Source: Metallyticus violacea (taxonomy: Eukaryota; Arthropoda; Insecta; Mantodea; Metallyticidae). Taken from it: a stretch of DNA of 64,000 nt. Below the pieces are notes generated by a model. The model did no database searches and was not told where the DNA came from. It was given only the letters and a program-made list of their open reading frames with translations. Where the stretch lies: assembly GCA_030762175.1 (NCBI GenBank), contig CM060834.1, positions 29,724,501 through 29,788,500 on the forward strand, written 5' to 3'. The position numbers and the translations under genes were made by a program. Shown here piece by piece: positions 46,050-58,607 of the stretch; positions within the stretch are counted from its first letter, which is position 1; each line of letters starts with the position of its first letter.

Positions 46050-46289
46050 ATTTGTTACATTGTTAATAGCGTTGCTTTATTTTTATTTTTCATTTATATT
46101 ATATATATTTATATTATATAAGATATATATAAGATTGATGAAATTTATAATGCAATATTTAATGTGTAATTCTTAAAATGTTCCTTTTTATTGATGTTAC
46201 TACACTTTATAGTTATGGCAACAAGCTCTGGTGGTGGTGGTGGTGATGGTAGTGGTGGTGGTGATGGTGGTGGTGGTAGTAGTAGTGGT
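45989..46289. repeat. (CTT)n and (GGT)n microsatellites
   Basis: CTT triplets fill 45986-46048. GGT/GAT/AGT triplets fill 46230-46289. Frames at 46191-46436 and 46200-46412 translate the latter (Gly/Ser and Thr runs) and are not genes. Confidence 0.9.
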
Positions 46290-48252
46290 AAACTCGAACA
46301 CATCTGTAACTTTTTTACTACATGTGCATTGTTTAGAAGGTGCTATAAAAGTTTGGCATTGATTCTGAAAAGAAATGTTTGCAATGAAATCATGGAGAAA
46401 GCAAAATTGCAAGCCGAGATAACAATATACAGTTGAAGATCAAATAAAATATCACGTGTATATTAAGATTTTGATCCAAATAAAGATGAATATAGACCAG
46501 AGAGCACTAATGTACTGTTCGTATACAATTACATTCCCTTAGGTTGTTAAACATTCGTGTTGCTCTACCTCGGAAACTATGAGTATTTATTCTAGGAAGA
46601 CGAACATATTAGCAGCACTAATATGGTGGTTCTCATTTAAAAATATGCAGATCAAATGCTTACACAATATTTTGAAAAACGTACAAAATTATTTTAGCTT
46701 GAACAAAACATTGTTTATAAAATGCATTGACCAGCTATTATGAAGATGCAAAAAAGGCACAGAAAGTCATAAGTCTATTCTCATACAAAATTTCATTAAA
46801 ATAGGATTGGTAGATTTACAGCAAAAGGTACATAAACAGTTGGATAGGCTGTACTACATTCCCCTTGAGCATTCTTATATACCGTTTAAATTCTGCTTAT
46901 TATATTTAATTCCATTTTTATCTGTTTGTTGCTATACTTAAATAAGATTATTAATTCTTTTCTTCTAGTTTGAAGACAGTTTTATCTATTCAGAACTTTC
47001 ATAGTGTCAAGACCTTTTCTTCAAACTTGGATAGCCTTGTAGTAACACATTAAAATTTTTCTTTCATAAGTAGATAAAATTCTTTTTTTGCTTATATTTT
47101 ATATGTATTAACAAATATTTAACGTTCAGTATGAACGGCTTAATGGTGTAATAAGGTGGAAGGTTTCTAGCTGAAGGAGAGATGGGTATAAACAATTGAT
47201 ATAAAGTACTTTCAAGAAATATTAAGAGTGAATTTGTGTCTAATTTTGCGCATTTTATTACGGCTGAAGTAAAAAATAGTTCAAGAATATAAATATGTTG
47301 TGCCTCTTCAAATAAATGTAGACGTGTGTAATAAAAGTGAGAAGAAAAGCATTCATGTCTGGAGAAAGACCTTATCAAATAAACGAAGCATAGAAAGAAA
47401 AACAAAGCATAAAACAGTAAACACTGTAAACAGATAAATTTATGGCGCCGTGAATATTTTCAATGATGTAAATGTTATTTTTATTGCATTTCTTACTCTG
47501 ATGGTTAGAATGTTTTCTTTTTCAACACACTGGACACATTTCAGTGGGATCTTAAGCTCTTCATAAAGGTTTTACTGCACTATATCACCAATAATGGAGT
47601 TTACGTTAAGAATAAAAATAAGCGTATGCATATGTAACATTCGTTTAAAAGACTTCATAGCTGAAGGCGCTGGCAGGTGCGCTTGTAAAATGTTTAATTA
47701 AAGGTTGCTAATTAACATCGATATATTATTTTTAAAAAGACTGTAATTTAAAATGTTTACATCAACTCTTAATGGAATCTGCAATAATAAAAAAAAAATA
47801 GCTATCAACATTCATAAATTATTCATCTAAGCTTACGTCTAGTCCAGCCATAAACACCGCGACACACTTTTTAAAGAGAGTCGGAAGGCTCTATCATACT
47901 GATGTTAAATTACAGCTGTGGCAGAAATAATAGAGCTACACAAATTTAGACTGATTGTTTTCACACATTTTATCTGTGTACTGAAGCAGAATTATTGGAA
48001 TTTAGGCAATGAAACAAGAATTAATTTTTGTTTACTTGAAGCCTATTTACTGTCAACAAATGTATACAAAAACATCCGTAATTCCTAGGTTATGAAAATA
48101 TTCTTAATGATACTCCTGTTTCAATACTTAATTGTCGTGTCTAGAAACACCATTATAATTTTCAAAGCAATTGATGCACTAGTTTTCTTTTCTTCAGAGG
48201 TACATATGTATAGAAATACGTAGTTTTTAAGAAAATAAAATAAACCAGTGGC
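46290..48252. other. AT-rich stretch, no gene seen
   Basis: The 113-codon minus frame at 47064-47405 has no recognisable domain and ends in AT-rich codons. I take it as chance. Confidence 0.5.
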
Positions 48253-48630
48253 GGCTCGTGTTTAATGTAGAAGTGTAGGTCAGGAGCATAACTACATGAC
48301 ACCCAAATGGAATGGGAGAAGGTGCAGCGCAATCGTACGTTTGTGTTATAAACTTCTGGTTATATAGAACTCTTCTAATTCAGCTGTTAAAGTACGCTTA
48401 CGCCTTCTGCAGTCAATTCAGAAACAACAATGAATTGTATTGTTTCGTTGGCCTGTACAGAAACTAAATTTGCGTTTCAATTTCTTTTCTAATCTCACTC
48501 CTATAGGAAAGATACGTTTCTCACCTCTCGCGCTGTCAGCCAAGATATTTTTTTCAAACCATAAAAATACCTTCTTAATTGTTCCGTCTTGCTGAGTAAG
48601 TTCCAATAGCTTTGGAATGATGGGGTCCAA
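48253..48630. other. Possible DNA-transposon end and an unassigned open frame
   Basis: CAGTGGCGGCTCGTG at 48256-48270 looks like the terminal repeat of some insect hAT-type transposons. A matching inverted end was not found. The minus frame 48630-48418 reads IPKLLELTQQDGTIKKVFLW and looks protein-like in codon make-up, but I cannot assign it. Confidence 0.3.
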
Positions 48631-50486
48631 ATCGTTTCACTTCCAACTTAACAGTTAAACTGAAGAAGTAGGAAGACTTCTGATAGATAACACTCTTATT
48701 TCCATTTTATTGTAAACACCAGCTAACAAAAGACAACGATAAAAGCAAAAGCTGCCAGTCATCATATTTTTCCACAGTTAAAAACGAAAAGATGACAGGT
48801 TAAGCAGGGAAATACCAGGTTGACGCACCTTGAAAGTTGAAACATGTATCTCATTGCGTATCGACAACTTTCAGTTTAAAACTGTACAACTTAAAATAAT
48901 AATTTACAATTTCGTATACTTCTGCGTTTAAATAAACAACATTTGCATAAATGTTGATTTCATATAAACCTATGTAATTTTCTAAAACTTAGGAGTATTG
49001 TGGGAAAATGTATAAAAAATGTGCAACATTAAAATTATGCATAATGACCCTAGTATTCTAATTCGTCAACATTTTAAGTTTTACACCATACTTATGTAAT
49101 TAGATAAATTAGATAAATCTTGTAATGTTAAACAAAAATGAATGTATATAACATGATAATGAGAATCGGTCACAATTCTATCAGCAGATCTTTCCCATAG
49201 TTTGTTTGTAACACATTCCCTAAGGTCAATGCTAGTAGAGGTCTTATTACATAACACAGCATGTGAGGCAACGAGCCGGATACAGATTTATCACACATAT
49301 GGTAGCCACGCGTCTCGTATGAACCATCACGCTTTTCAACAAACCTTTTAAAACTCTCCAAGATTAAACCGCTACAAGGAGACAGATAAATAGAGTGGTG
49401 CATCAGGAAAAAAAAAGAAAGGGGGAAAAAACCGTCTGGGGATTATGAATACAATATAGGCATTATTCAAGAGTAGAGAAGAAGAGGCAGGCATAATTGA
49501 TGGAAAGCGGTGACGCCGTTACCCACAAGCTTCTTTTTCTGGTATAACGGCATATCTAGCGTTAAGTCTTTCGGAACATATGTTGCCGGCGCAAGCAGCT
49601 TACTTCTTGAATGGTAAATGCAACATGAAAAGGTCTCAAGCATGCAGAGGATCATTAAATCCGTAGGGATAAATGTCTGAGGCAGGTTTTGAACAGGCAC
49701 CTCCGCATTTCCACCGTCGCTGTTATCCTGTCTTCGTTTGTTTCTACGTCTAATAAATGAAATTAATCGTTTTATTCTATATGAGAAGTTTGAAAAAGCA
49801 CTACAAGAGTAAGGTAAAAATCAGGCGGTTCTTGTTATGGAAATACACACTGTCTGGCAATCAGAAGAAGGCAAGCAAGAGAAATGTGCTACGTAAACAA
49901 TTTCTACCCTTCTGTGTTCATACATTTTACTAGTGAAAAAATAACCAATATCAGATACTTGTTCATGGTTAGAAGTCATACGAGAGTGCAAGATCTGGGT
50001 CAGAGGTCCTCGTTCATGTCGCAGCATGGATATCCTACATTCACTCGCTCGAGTACAGATAAACAGTTCAAGCCGCTCCCCTCCCCCCTCAGACTTCAGC
50101 CCGCTATTGCCTTCTGATCGCCAAACTGTGCAAAGTAGATCTAAAAGGAGGAGGCGAAAACCAATGACTGAAAAAATGTCCAGTAGAAAAATTATATTTT
50201 AGAAGTTACTATAGTTTTCAAACTTAAGACTGTGTAATTATATTGTATATAACCATTATATGAAACCCTCTAAAAAGTCTCAGACTAATTCTGAAATTAT
50301 GAATATGAGAAATGGGTTCCTAATATAAAATCTCTATCAAATTTTCTATTTTTAGATTATATAGTTGACCAAAAAGTTCTGTATTTTATTTTTTTTTTAG
50401 CAATGTTAAAATTTCAAGCGTTGGCAATGACAAATGCACAACAAAGAAAGCTAAGATGGGAACCAATTAACACTGAGAGCTAAGAT
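48631..50486. other. No gene seen
   Basis: Several short overlapping frames (49170-50117) with no known motif. The segment 50475-50486 is the left target repeat of the next SINE2. Confidence 0.5.
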
Positions 50487-50804
50487 TCTCTTCTCACTTG
50501 GCGCTACAGCCCGGGGTGAGCCTTGGCCTGCCGCGGCGACCTCTGCATCCTCCACCTCCGTCTTACGACTTTATTGATAGAGGGCAGTATTGCAAGGGGG
50601 ATATGTGATGAGCATGCCGGCATCACGCATGTCGCCTATCATCTGTCTTTCACGTTCGAAGAGCGCTATCTGTCATGAGACTGAGTGGACACATTTCCAG
50701 ACCTCCCTAAATTATAAAAATTCCTCAGTAGGTACCGGGAATAGAACCCGGGTCTCCCGGCCAGTAATCTGCAACGCTAATTACTAGACCAAGGAGGTGG
50801 TCTC
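50487..50804 (-). mobile_element. SINE2 copy 2, uninterrupted, minus orientation
   Basis: The tRNA-like head is at the right end (A-box-like GGTCTAGTAATTAGCG, B box GGGTTCTATTCCCGG on the minus strand). The body shows CCAGACCTCCCTAAA, ATGTCGCCTATCAT and GGCCTGCCGCGGCGACCTC, the same blocks as 9619-10234. Flanking repeats GAGAGCTAAGAT (50475-50486) and GAAAGTTAAGAT (50805-50816) may be a target duplication with two changes. The 318-bp length matches copy 1 minus its insert. Confidence 0.85.
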
Positions 50805-50929
50805 GAAAGTTAAGATGGTAGGTTAAAAGTTTTCTATTACTAGCCAGTATTTCGAGAAGCGCGGTCTTTAGACCATCTCGAAGATGAGTATACAAGCTTG
50901 CATGCTCTATTAATTTAAATTGAGGAGCA

Positions 50930-51415
50930 ATGCAACTGCAGCAGCGTGAAAAATATACCAGGACTTCGGTGCTGAAGTTGTAAATAAAAGGACGAGTGAA
51001 AGATGTTTCCCATAGTTTCAGGAAGGCAACGGAAACCCTCGAAGATGAGCCAGCAATGGATAATGACTAATGAGGCTCTCATACCGATCAGCCAGACTAT
51101 TGAGGACGTGCTTCAGCAATTCAACGTCAGTGCCAACGCCTCCATCAGCTAGGATAATATATATAGAACTCAGTCGCTGGGCTCCACTCCAACTAACATC
51201 TGTTTTGAATTGTCAGTACCCTTTTACTGACAGATTGCTCTACGACACTCAAAGCTAACGAATCTAACCCCAAATAACCAAAAACACCACCGCACCAAAA
51301 GAAGATTATGCTCTGTGTTTGATGGACCGTGCATCATGACTGCTGACTATCGGCCAAACAATCAACCGGGTAGAACATATCCACGAAAAGCTTAAAACTA
51401 AGGGGCGTTACATGT
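50930..51415 (+). pseudogene. mariner-family transposase relic
   Basis: Plus strand, in several frames: KIYQDFGAEVVNKRTSERCF (N-terminal helix-turn-helix region), LEDEPAMDND, NEALIPISQTIEDVLQQFNV (second helix-turn-helix), then a degraded VLNCQYPFTDRLLYD, and finally WLLTIGQTINRVEHIHEKLK, which carries the GQTIN motif typical of mariner/SETMAR proteins. The first catalytic Asp block and everything after GQTIN are lost. Motif order is right but each motif is diverged, so this is an old copy. Confidence 0.5.
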
Positions 51416-51479
51416 GAATGGCAAAGGTTTTTATTCATTTATTTATTTTGTAATGTGATTCATGAAACATTATCACCAC

Positions 51480-52085
51480 TTTCACTAATACTTAGCACAT
51501 TTGGGCGAAAAGACTCCAAAATCATTAAAAAGATAATAAAATTTTGTAATCGAATTTGAAGTTACTTGTATTTCTACAATTGTAGAGAAATTAAAGCAAA
51601 TTACCAGTGCCCGACTTATACTAATGCTTCTGTGGAACAGAACAAGAAAAAAGCATTTGTATACTTGTAAGTATGGAGTTGTAATGTACAAGCATAGCAG
51701 AAATGTTTGTGGAACAGAATTTTACTAATAATTACAAGTTACAAGTCCATAAACTTGTAATATATTAGAACATACTTTTTTTATTTTTTGGGGGGAGGGA
51801 ATAGGATTCCACTAACAACTACAAATTACAAGTCCATACACTTGTAATGTATTGTATTATACTTTTGTGGGACAGAATTCCTACTAATAATTACAAGTTA
51901 CAAGTCCATACACTTGTAATGCATTAGATTATACATTTTTTGGAATAGAATTCTACTAATAACTACAAATTATAATTCCATACACTGGTAATGTATTGTA
52001 CCATACTTTTGTGGGACAGAATTCTACTAATTACTACAAGTTACAAGTTTTAATGTATTAGATCACACTTTTGTGGAACAGGGCC
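51480..52085. mobile_element. Second member of the 38.5-kb element family, with a 72-bp minisatellite
   Basis: 51480-51780 is collinear with 39190-39490 (CAGTGCCCGACTTATACTAA, TTCTGTGGAACAGAAC, TACAAGCATAGCAGAAA). The right end then exists as tandem units starting at 51724, 51811, 51883, 51955 and 52026, a period of about 72 bp, each with ACTAATAATTACAAGTTACA-like sequence, CACTTGTAATGTATT and ACTTTTGTGG. The last unit ends at GGAACAGGGCCC, the likely terminus. The left end of the element is missing. Confidence 0.6.
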
Positions 52086-52114
52086 CTGGTTGGTTAGGCG
52101 AACTTTGGTATAGA

Positions 52115-52345
52115 TCTTTCTTTGCACATATTTTCCGCCCCCCCCATTTTCAAGGTCGAAAGCGTGCCAGGAGAGATGTGCTACTGCTGTGTGCGTTGTG
52201 GCGGTGGCTTGCGCTTTGATAAAGATTTCTGCCCCGGCCTATGGTGTAGAAAGGGCTCTTCTATGAGAGTCGAATAATTTGGAGACAGCTCCGGCGTGTT
52301 ACGTCCTAGTCTCATCGCCCAGGATTCTGGCTGCTCCATCCCAGG
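52115..52345 (+). mobile_element. Repeat D copy 3
   Basis: A C run (52138-52145), then GAAAGCGTGCCAGGAGAG, GGCGGTGGCTTGCGCTTTG, AGATTTCTGCCCCGGCC and CTCCGGCGTGTTACG match copies 1 and 2; the 3' third is missing. Confidence 0.6.
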
Positions 52346-53118
52346 TCATCCGTGTCTAAGAAAGCCTTTGTTTACTCACTACTGTTTGTTTATTTTATTG
52401 TACCAATCGCTTTGAAGGACCAATACTGGTTGGTTACTACCACAAATGGATCTCGTGTTAAGTACAAGTACGCCTAAAGCAATCCTGACGAAATTGCCAA
52501 TTTTTACAATTACATTGCTGCAAATTTTAAACACAAACCTTTAAGTTAGATTCTTCACTAATATTGAGAACCGAATCCAGGACCTCAGAATCAACAAACA
52601 CATTAGCGACTAGGTCAAGCATTTAGTATGGATATCACAGCTTTCAGAACTCTGTTATTCATTACCTTGCAGAAGTGGAAGACAAATGCTCTCTTTGAAA
52701 AGAGATGCGATTCGTAGAGTTGCTTTCATTGTTCCAGTGCTTGTTAACACGGGACACGCAAGGGTTTGTGGGCTCTGATGCTTGTTACCCATAAGTAATA
52801 GATTAGTGCAAAAACGAACGTTATCTCCTTAGCTATACACAAATACAGTTAAATAAGCATACCATTCTCTGGTCCCCTTTATTCCTTGAGAAACAATGGA
52901 CATTGCAAAACAAAGGCTCTTTACTCCATAAATCTTGTGGCTCATGGTGCGAAGAGAAGCGAGTGGCGCGAAGAAAAGGAACAACGTTTTCCAAAGATTA
53001 AGATCATTTAGTCTTGCTATAGTCTTGTCCCTAATTTATTAGCTATGGCAAAAGTTGTTCTTGCTACTGGTTGTACCAGTGGAGGATTGCAGCACTCATC
53101 TTCATGCTACTGTGTTCT
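52346..53118. other. No gene seen
   Basis: No motif recognised on either strand. Confidence 0.5.
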
Positions 53119-53417
53119 CTATGCGTAGTGATCTAGTGGCAACCATACTCGCCTTCTAAACCCAAGATCGCGGGTTCAATCCCTGCCGGAGTTGATGGAT
53201 TTTAAAAGTCCTAAGTGTGGCTTCCTTCGGTAGGGAAGTAAAGCCGTAGGTCCCGTGTCGTTCATTTACGGCACGAAAAAGAACCTCAAGCCTGAAAGAA
53301 GAGACCTCTGAGCAAAATTTATCGGCCGTTTCACGTCCTAAATTGAATGTGACGCTGATGACCTGAGATGTTAAAGAACGTCCGTAAATAAACCAAATCA
53401 ACAACAAACCTATGCGT
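53119..53417 (+). mobile_element. SINE3 copy with target duplication, plus orientation
   Basis: The element is 53127-53409. The head has GTGATCTAGTGGCAACC and B box GGGTTCAATCCC, and the end is AAACCAAATCAACAACAAA. The 8-bp target duplication CTATGCGT is at 53119-53126 and 53410-53417. The minus frame 53156-53407 is a shadow. Confidence 0.88.
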
Positions 53418-53793
53418 CCTAACTATATAAAGAATGGAACCATTTTCAGAGCGGCCTTTCTTTACTATTTAAACTTTGAAAGCAAGTTCAAATAAACTAA
53501 CGAGAACAAACAAAGTTTCAAGTTCATCGGCCCTCATACTGTCTGATCTAAATGCAAACTTGCAAGAAAGAATGAATATGAATGAGTATTACGGCACCAT
53601 AAGCCCCATCATCCAGTTTTTTTTTATCATATACCGGGGAAATCACCTAAAATTTGCACCGCAAATATTTCTGAAATGAAAGATGCTATTGACGTGTTGC
53701 TTATATACAACTAAAGTTTACGAAGGAGCTCATAATTACCAGATTATGTATTTCTTGAATAAAGTTACATTATTTCAAATGGAAAAATGCCTA
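53418..53793. other. No gene seen
   Basis: A 67-codon plus frame at 53476-53679 shows no known domain. Confidence 0.5.
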
Positions 53794-54106
53794 TTGACGT
53801 CAAGATGATTTATTTATTTATGGACGCTCTTTAACATCTCAGGTCATCAGCGTCCCATTCAACTCAGGGCGTGAAACGGCCGACAAATTTTGCTCAGAGG
53901 CCTCTCTTTCAGGCTTGAGGTTCTTTTTCGTGCCGTAAATGTACGACACGGGACCCACGGCTTTACTTCCCTTCCGAAGGAAGCCATACTTAGGATTTTT
54001 ACGCCCGAAAAAATCCATCGATCCTGGCCGGGTTCGAACCCGCGTTTTGGGCGTAGGAGGCAAGTATGGTAACCACTACACCACCAGGACCGACTTGACG
54101 TCAAGA
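53794..54106 (-). mobile_element. SINE3 copy with 12-bp target duplication, minus orientation
   Basis: The element is 53806-54094, with the tRNA-like head at the right (B box as GGGTTCGAACCC near 54031, A box as ACCACTACACCACCAGGACC). The target duplication TTGACGTCAAGA is at 53794-53805 and 54095-54106, both identical. Frames 53839-54104 on both strands are shadows. Confidence 0.92.
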
Positions 54107-54439
54107 GGAGATTAGAACGTCAATGGTGCTTTATGCAGGATTCTGTGCAAGCAGTTTACGAGCTAAATTAATATGAGCGGTTTAAATATTTATAGTTGTC
54201 TGCCTCATTTAACTGCTTAGTTACTAGACTACGATGCTCATATGTTTGTTTACATTTTACACTGATTTTATTGGGACTTCCTTGCCAGTGCTTTGTTACA
54301 GTTCTTGAAGTGGGACGTGATATAAGATGGTAATTATTAATGCTGAAAAAGTCTGCGTGGAGAATGTAGAAAGAATGATGTTCTTTCTTGTAATGTATAT
54401 ACTGAAAGATATCCCAATGTACATACTACGCTTGTCTTC
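54107..54439. other. No gene seen
   Basis: Ordinary sequence upstream of a transposase tail. Confidence 0.45.
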
Positions 54440-54715
54440 ACCGATTGTTTCAAAATCGTTGGATTGGACGAAGGGGACCTGTACGTTGGCCTGCCCGTTC
54501 AGCAGATTTGACCCTAATAGACCTTTCTCTGTGGAGAAAACTAAAAGCCACTGTCTTTAATAACATACCAACTACACTAGAAGATATGAAACGACGTATT
54601 ACAGCTGGCTGTTCTGAAACTTCTGCTGAAATGCTACAACATAAGCAGCAATCTTTACATGACAGACTGGGAGCTTGTACTGTAGACGCTGGCTGGCATA
54701 TTTGAACACAACCTG
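54440..54715 (+). pseudogene. DUF4817-type transposase C-terminal relic
   Basis: The plus strand frame 54445-54705 reads NRWIGRRGPVRWPARSADLT, LIDLSLWRKLKATVFNNIPT, TLEDMKRRITAGCSETSAEM and LQHKQQSLHDRLGAC. Family form: GRGGPVxWPxRSPDLTPLDFFLWGHLK, then VYxxxPTTxEDMxxRIxxACxEIxxxMLxxVxxSLxxR. The C-terminal third is open for 86 codons. The SPD motif is SAD, the DFF is DLS, and nothing of the N-terminal part is left. A recent search should place it as a different subgroup from the 25284 and 30715 copies. Confidence 0.68.
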
Positions 54716-57700
54716 TGAAGATCACTTTTCGTATTCCTTAAGAACGTGTAACATATCGTGTAGTAAAAAAAAACATAAGTGCAAAATGCAACATGTGTTT
54801 TCTTGGAAATTCAGAAAGAAAAAAACTATCTACACACTACATAAGAACAAACTTCGCAGCCTAGTAACTAAGTAGTTAAATGGGGCAGACAGCTGATGAT
54901 ATTTAAAATGTTCATATTACGATAGCTCGTAAACTACTTGCATTAGAATTCAGCAAGCAAACAAACAAAACACCAATGACATTTTAATTTCCTATAGTTT
55001 CATTTTGTTGGTGTCAATAGACAGTTACAGTTGAAAAAAATGTAATTATTTTCATGTGTCTAATACAGAGATATATAACATTGTGACGAGAAGTTAAAGA
55101 AGGAAAACTATGCACTCACATTCTTCTTGTGGTTGCAGCATCTTTCAGCTCTTTCTACAACTAAACAGATTACAACTTCAGGCTCAGAAGATATTTCTTA
55201 CCACAAATTTCCAAAGCCAAGTTTTTAAAGAATACACAGATATGCAACATAATGGGAAATTTGTCAAGCATGAGACCAGCTATCCACTTTGGGAAATTAT
55301 CCGTGCAGTTTCCTTTCAGAATTAGAGCTAAGACGTACAGAAAGGCAACTATAAAACAACCGTTCAGACCGAATGGAAAGATTGGATAAGGAAATCCCTG
55401 ATCTTACAACTATGGAGTACTTTGAGCAATACATATACTGCATCATCTGCAACAATTCAGTATTTAATTTATTAAAATATAAACCTAAATAAAAAGAATT
55501 TTACCTAAAGGTAAAATGTATCATGCCAAGTGATACAATATCAATTTATTTTTATTTTGATGAAATTTAGTATGCTAATAAAATGATAAAACTAGGCGTA
55601 GATCCACCATTTTAAAAGTTTAACTCATCTTGTTTTATATTTGTAATATTTTTACATTTTACATTCTTTGCAATTTTGTTTGGTAACACAAATATTCTCT
55701 CTGATCTGGTTAAGTTTGAAGTATATCTCAAGTTATAAAATTCCCCCAAAATCATTTTAAAAAGTCGTTAAAATTTCATTAAAAGATATATTTATTTTTT
55801 AATGTTTTAAGATTGCACCCACAAAATTATAATTTAAAATTTCAATGGGATCAAACTTTTTGTAGGAATTCTTTTTTACTGGTGCATGAGAAAATTAATT
55901 CGATTTGTACTTATCGCCGTAACACACAATATTTTGATTTAATTTTTCTATTATTAACCTGAGGTGTTTATTGTTCAACTTTTAATAGCAGTGTCAACTC
56001 TCAAAATTTCAAAAAACTATATTACCGAAATATGTAGTACCGTGTAAACCAATGCTTAACCATTACAGTTATAGAAAAGAGAAAAGTTTCGCTATTTACT
56101 GATTTATCTTTTAGCAATTGTTATTTTAGTAATATTAAACGAGTGTAAAAATTAAAACAAAAGAAAATGGTTGAACAGGATCACTTCACATGTAATGACT
56201 CGCATAGAAATTTCATAAGAAAGAAGAAAATAATTTAAGGAAGTTTAATGGGCAATGAGATGTTTGCATCTTGACCTACTGGCAGGGCTGTCAAGATGAA
56301 AAGCAATAACATTCCGGTTTTCCATAGTTACTCGTCCGCTCTTGAGACGGTAAGAATATCCTACAATAATCACAACCAGATGAAACATTGCAGTCACTTC
56401 TTAACGAGGCAGTGAAACATTAGAAGGAATTAATCAACAGTCAGTCTCCTTGTGAAGAACTCTACGACTGTTTTATGTCCTAATTTTCCTCAGCAATGAA
56501 CAAATGCTACGCGACAGGATCAGAAAAACATTACAGTGCTCATGAAAACAAACAGGAAGACTTATTATAGCTAACTGACACTGCATAATGATGTGCTATT
56601 TTTGATACATTCACCCATAGCCTGGCATCCAAATTGAGAAAACACTCTGTGCTGGAAAAATGTTCAGTCTGGATATGGCAGCTCTCAATTGCATACCTGC
56701 ACTTTAACCTCGCAGATAAACGGGAATTGTCTTTATCAAGAATAAAATCCTGAATTCCTACCTCAAATCGCTTCAGCAGCTGTTGTTTAAATACATAAGT
56801 GGTCATAATTGACTACTGCATGCTTGTAGTTTTTTTATTTCTTTAATATAATACAGGTGTTGTGCAGCACCTCCCGTTAATGCCTGCACATCCAGTCAAA
56901 TTTAGGAATTGTACTAAGAAAAACACCCTACCGATTGCAAAATTAGTCTTATTTACAGGAGAAGAATTGTGTAAAATGTACATTTATTGTAACAAGGAAA
57001 TAATCCTACAATACTCGACAAGAAGGCATTGACATTGCTATAGATATACACAATTGAAAGATTTCACAATAGATTGTAAGATAAAGATTAATAACCCAAG
57101 TATTTGCCTTCAATTTGAACCCCAAAGAAATCTAATGGCAAACCACAATAAGAAAGTGACGTAAAACTTACATATCAAAAGTGCTTGTCTTTAAATTACA
57201 CATTTTATAGCTGAAAAGATTGATACAATGCAATAAAAACCCGAAATTAAAGATATTTCAATTAATAATACCTAACTTACACAAATGCCTTTGCCAGTGA
57301 GTGAGGCGTTAGGAAAAAGCAAAGATTCTACAAGTTTTCAATAGTTGATCGAAAAGTCTTCACACCTCTAAGTCGCTACTCCTTCTGTAGCCAGAGGCAG
57401 GCTCGTAGTAAGCCAGGAATAAGGCTTCGACGTCATAATGCTAGTGGCTTCCACTAGCACTACACGTGTATTTGGTTACAATATGGATGGAAATAGGAAG
57501 GGAAAAACAGGGATGTGACACTAGCCACAGAGATAAATCTGCGCAAAGACGAAACACTAGTTTTTTTTTTTTTTTTTTTTTCCTCCTTTAAATAATTTTC
57601 ACATCTGTGAATTAACAACTCAATGACTTCAGGTATCTGCAGAATATTCCACCATGAAATTTTTAACAAAATTAAAATTCCTACCCCGAGCATCTTTCTT

Positions 57701-58448
57701 CGCTTTAGAGAAGAGATAATCGTCACCAAAAGTTAGATTGGGCTGTGTTCCATTTACTGTAATCTGTGGCAATGAAACTACTGAACGCAAATGAAACAGC
57801 ATACATCGTCTCTTCTAATATAACAAGTCGAATAGTTTAATGTAGAACAATACAGTTCTGTATTCACGGCGATATTCCTTTCATTGAAATCGAATACGAG
57901 CATTTCCCGAAAATCCCAAGAGAGTGTTTATATGATCTAGTTGGATTGAGTGTTTTGAACTACCTCGGTTTTGCTTTGCCTGATTTGCGCCCTTCCGTGG
58001 ACTACATTTTGGAAAGAGACAGAAATATAACACTGCCTTAATTCCTTGCGACAATGGATTCCAACAAGTTAATATATCTTGGCTAAGCTCAAAACCATAC
58101 AGCAACATGATGTGTTTCTCTTCTGCCAAATGGAATCGTGGCATTAGGCTTGCACTGACTTTCGTCGTGCGAAGTTTCTTGTGGATGGATGTTTCGCAAG
58201 AAGGCTGTAAAACAAAACTTCATCCTTGATGAGATTTCTTCGAGCTTTAGTCCCCTGTCATTCGGTAGTTCTCCTCAACAAGAGATATGTTTTCTTCAGG
58301 CATCACTTTCACACGAACATCATCTCTTTCCTTGTTCTTGGAGATTATTTCGAAGGCAATTAAATACCTGGGATACCGGTTCTGTGATGAGTTTGCAACC
58401 CCGTGTAATTACTTGTGTGTTAATTTTTCTCATGTCATAATAAAAAAA
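54716..58448. other. Long AT-rich stretch, no gene seen
   Basis: I read all open frames (55110-55325, 56540-56806, 57460-57729, 57881-58144 and 58189-58440) and recognise none. A T run at 57561-57581 is the only simple repeat of note. Some of these frames could be eroded element pieces. Confidence 0.45.
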
Positions 58449-58607
58449 TCTTATCCGGTTGGCTGCGTTTTGATTCTTCCCTACGAGGGTCGCCTACATA
58501 AAGCCCTTCGTTGGCAATAGTTGACATATACTTTCAATCGTATATCTTAGATTTTTCGTGTTGTCCCTTGTTCGAGAGGAAAAAAAAAATAGTTGCATTG
58601 ACTTATG
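58449..58607. mobile_element. MITE-like element, right half (copy 2)
   Basis: It aligns with 13445-13609: TCCGGTTGGCTGCGTTTTG, CTTCCCTACGAGG, TTCGTTGGCAATAG and then the right terminal arm ending CTTATG at 58607. The left arm of the element is not present. Confidence 0.7.

Noticed and set aside
46191..46436. Gly/Ser-rich and Thr-rich open frames on both strands
   Set aside because: They are translations of a GGT microsatellite.
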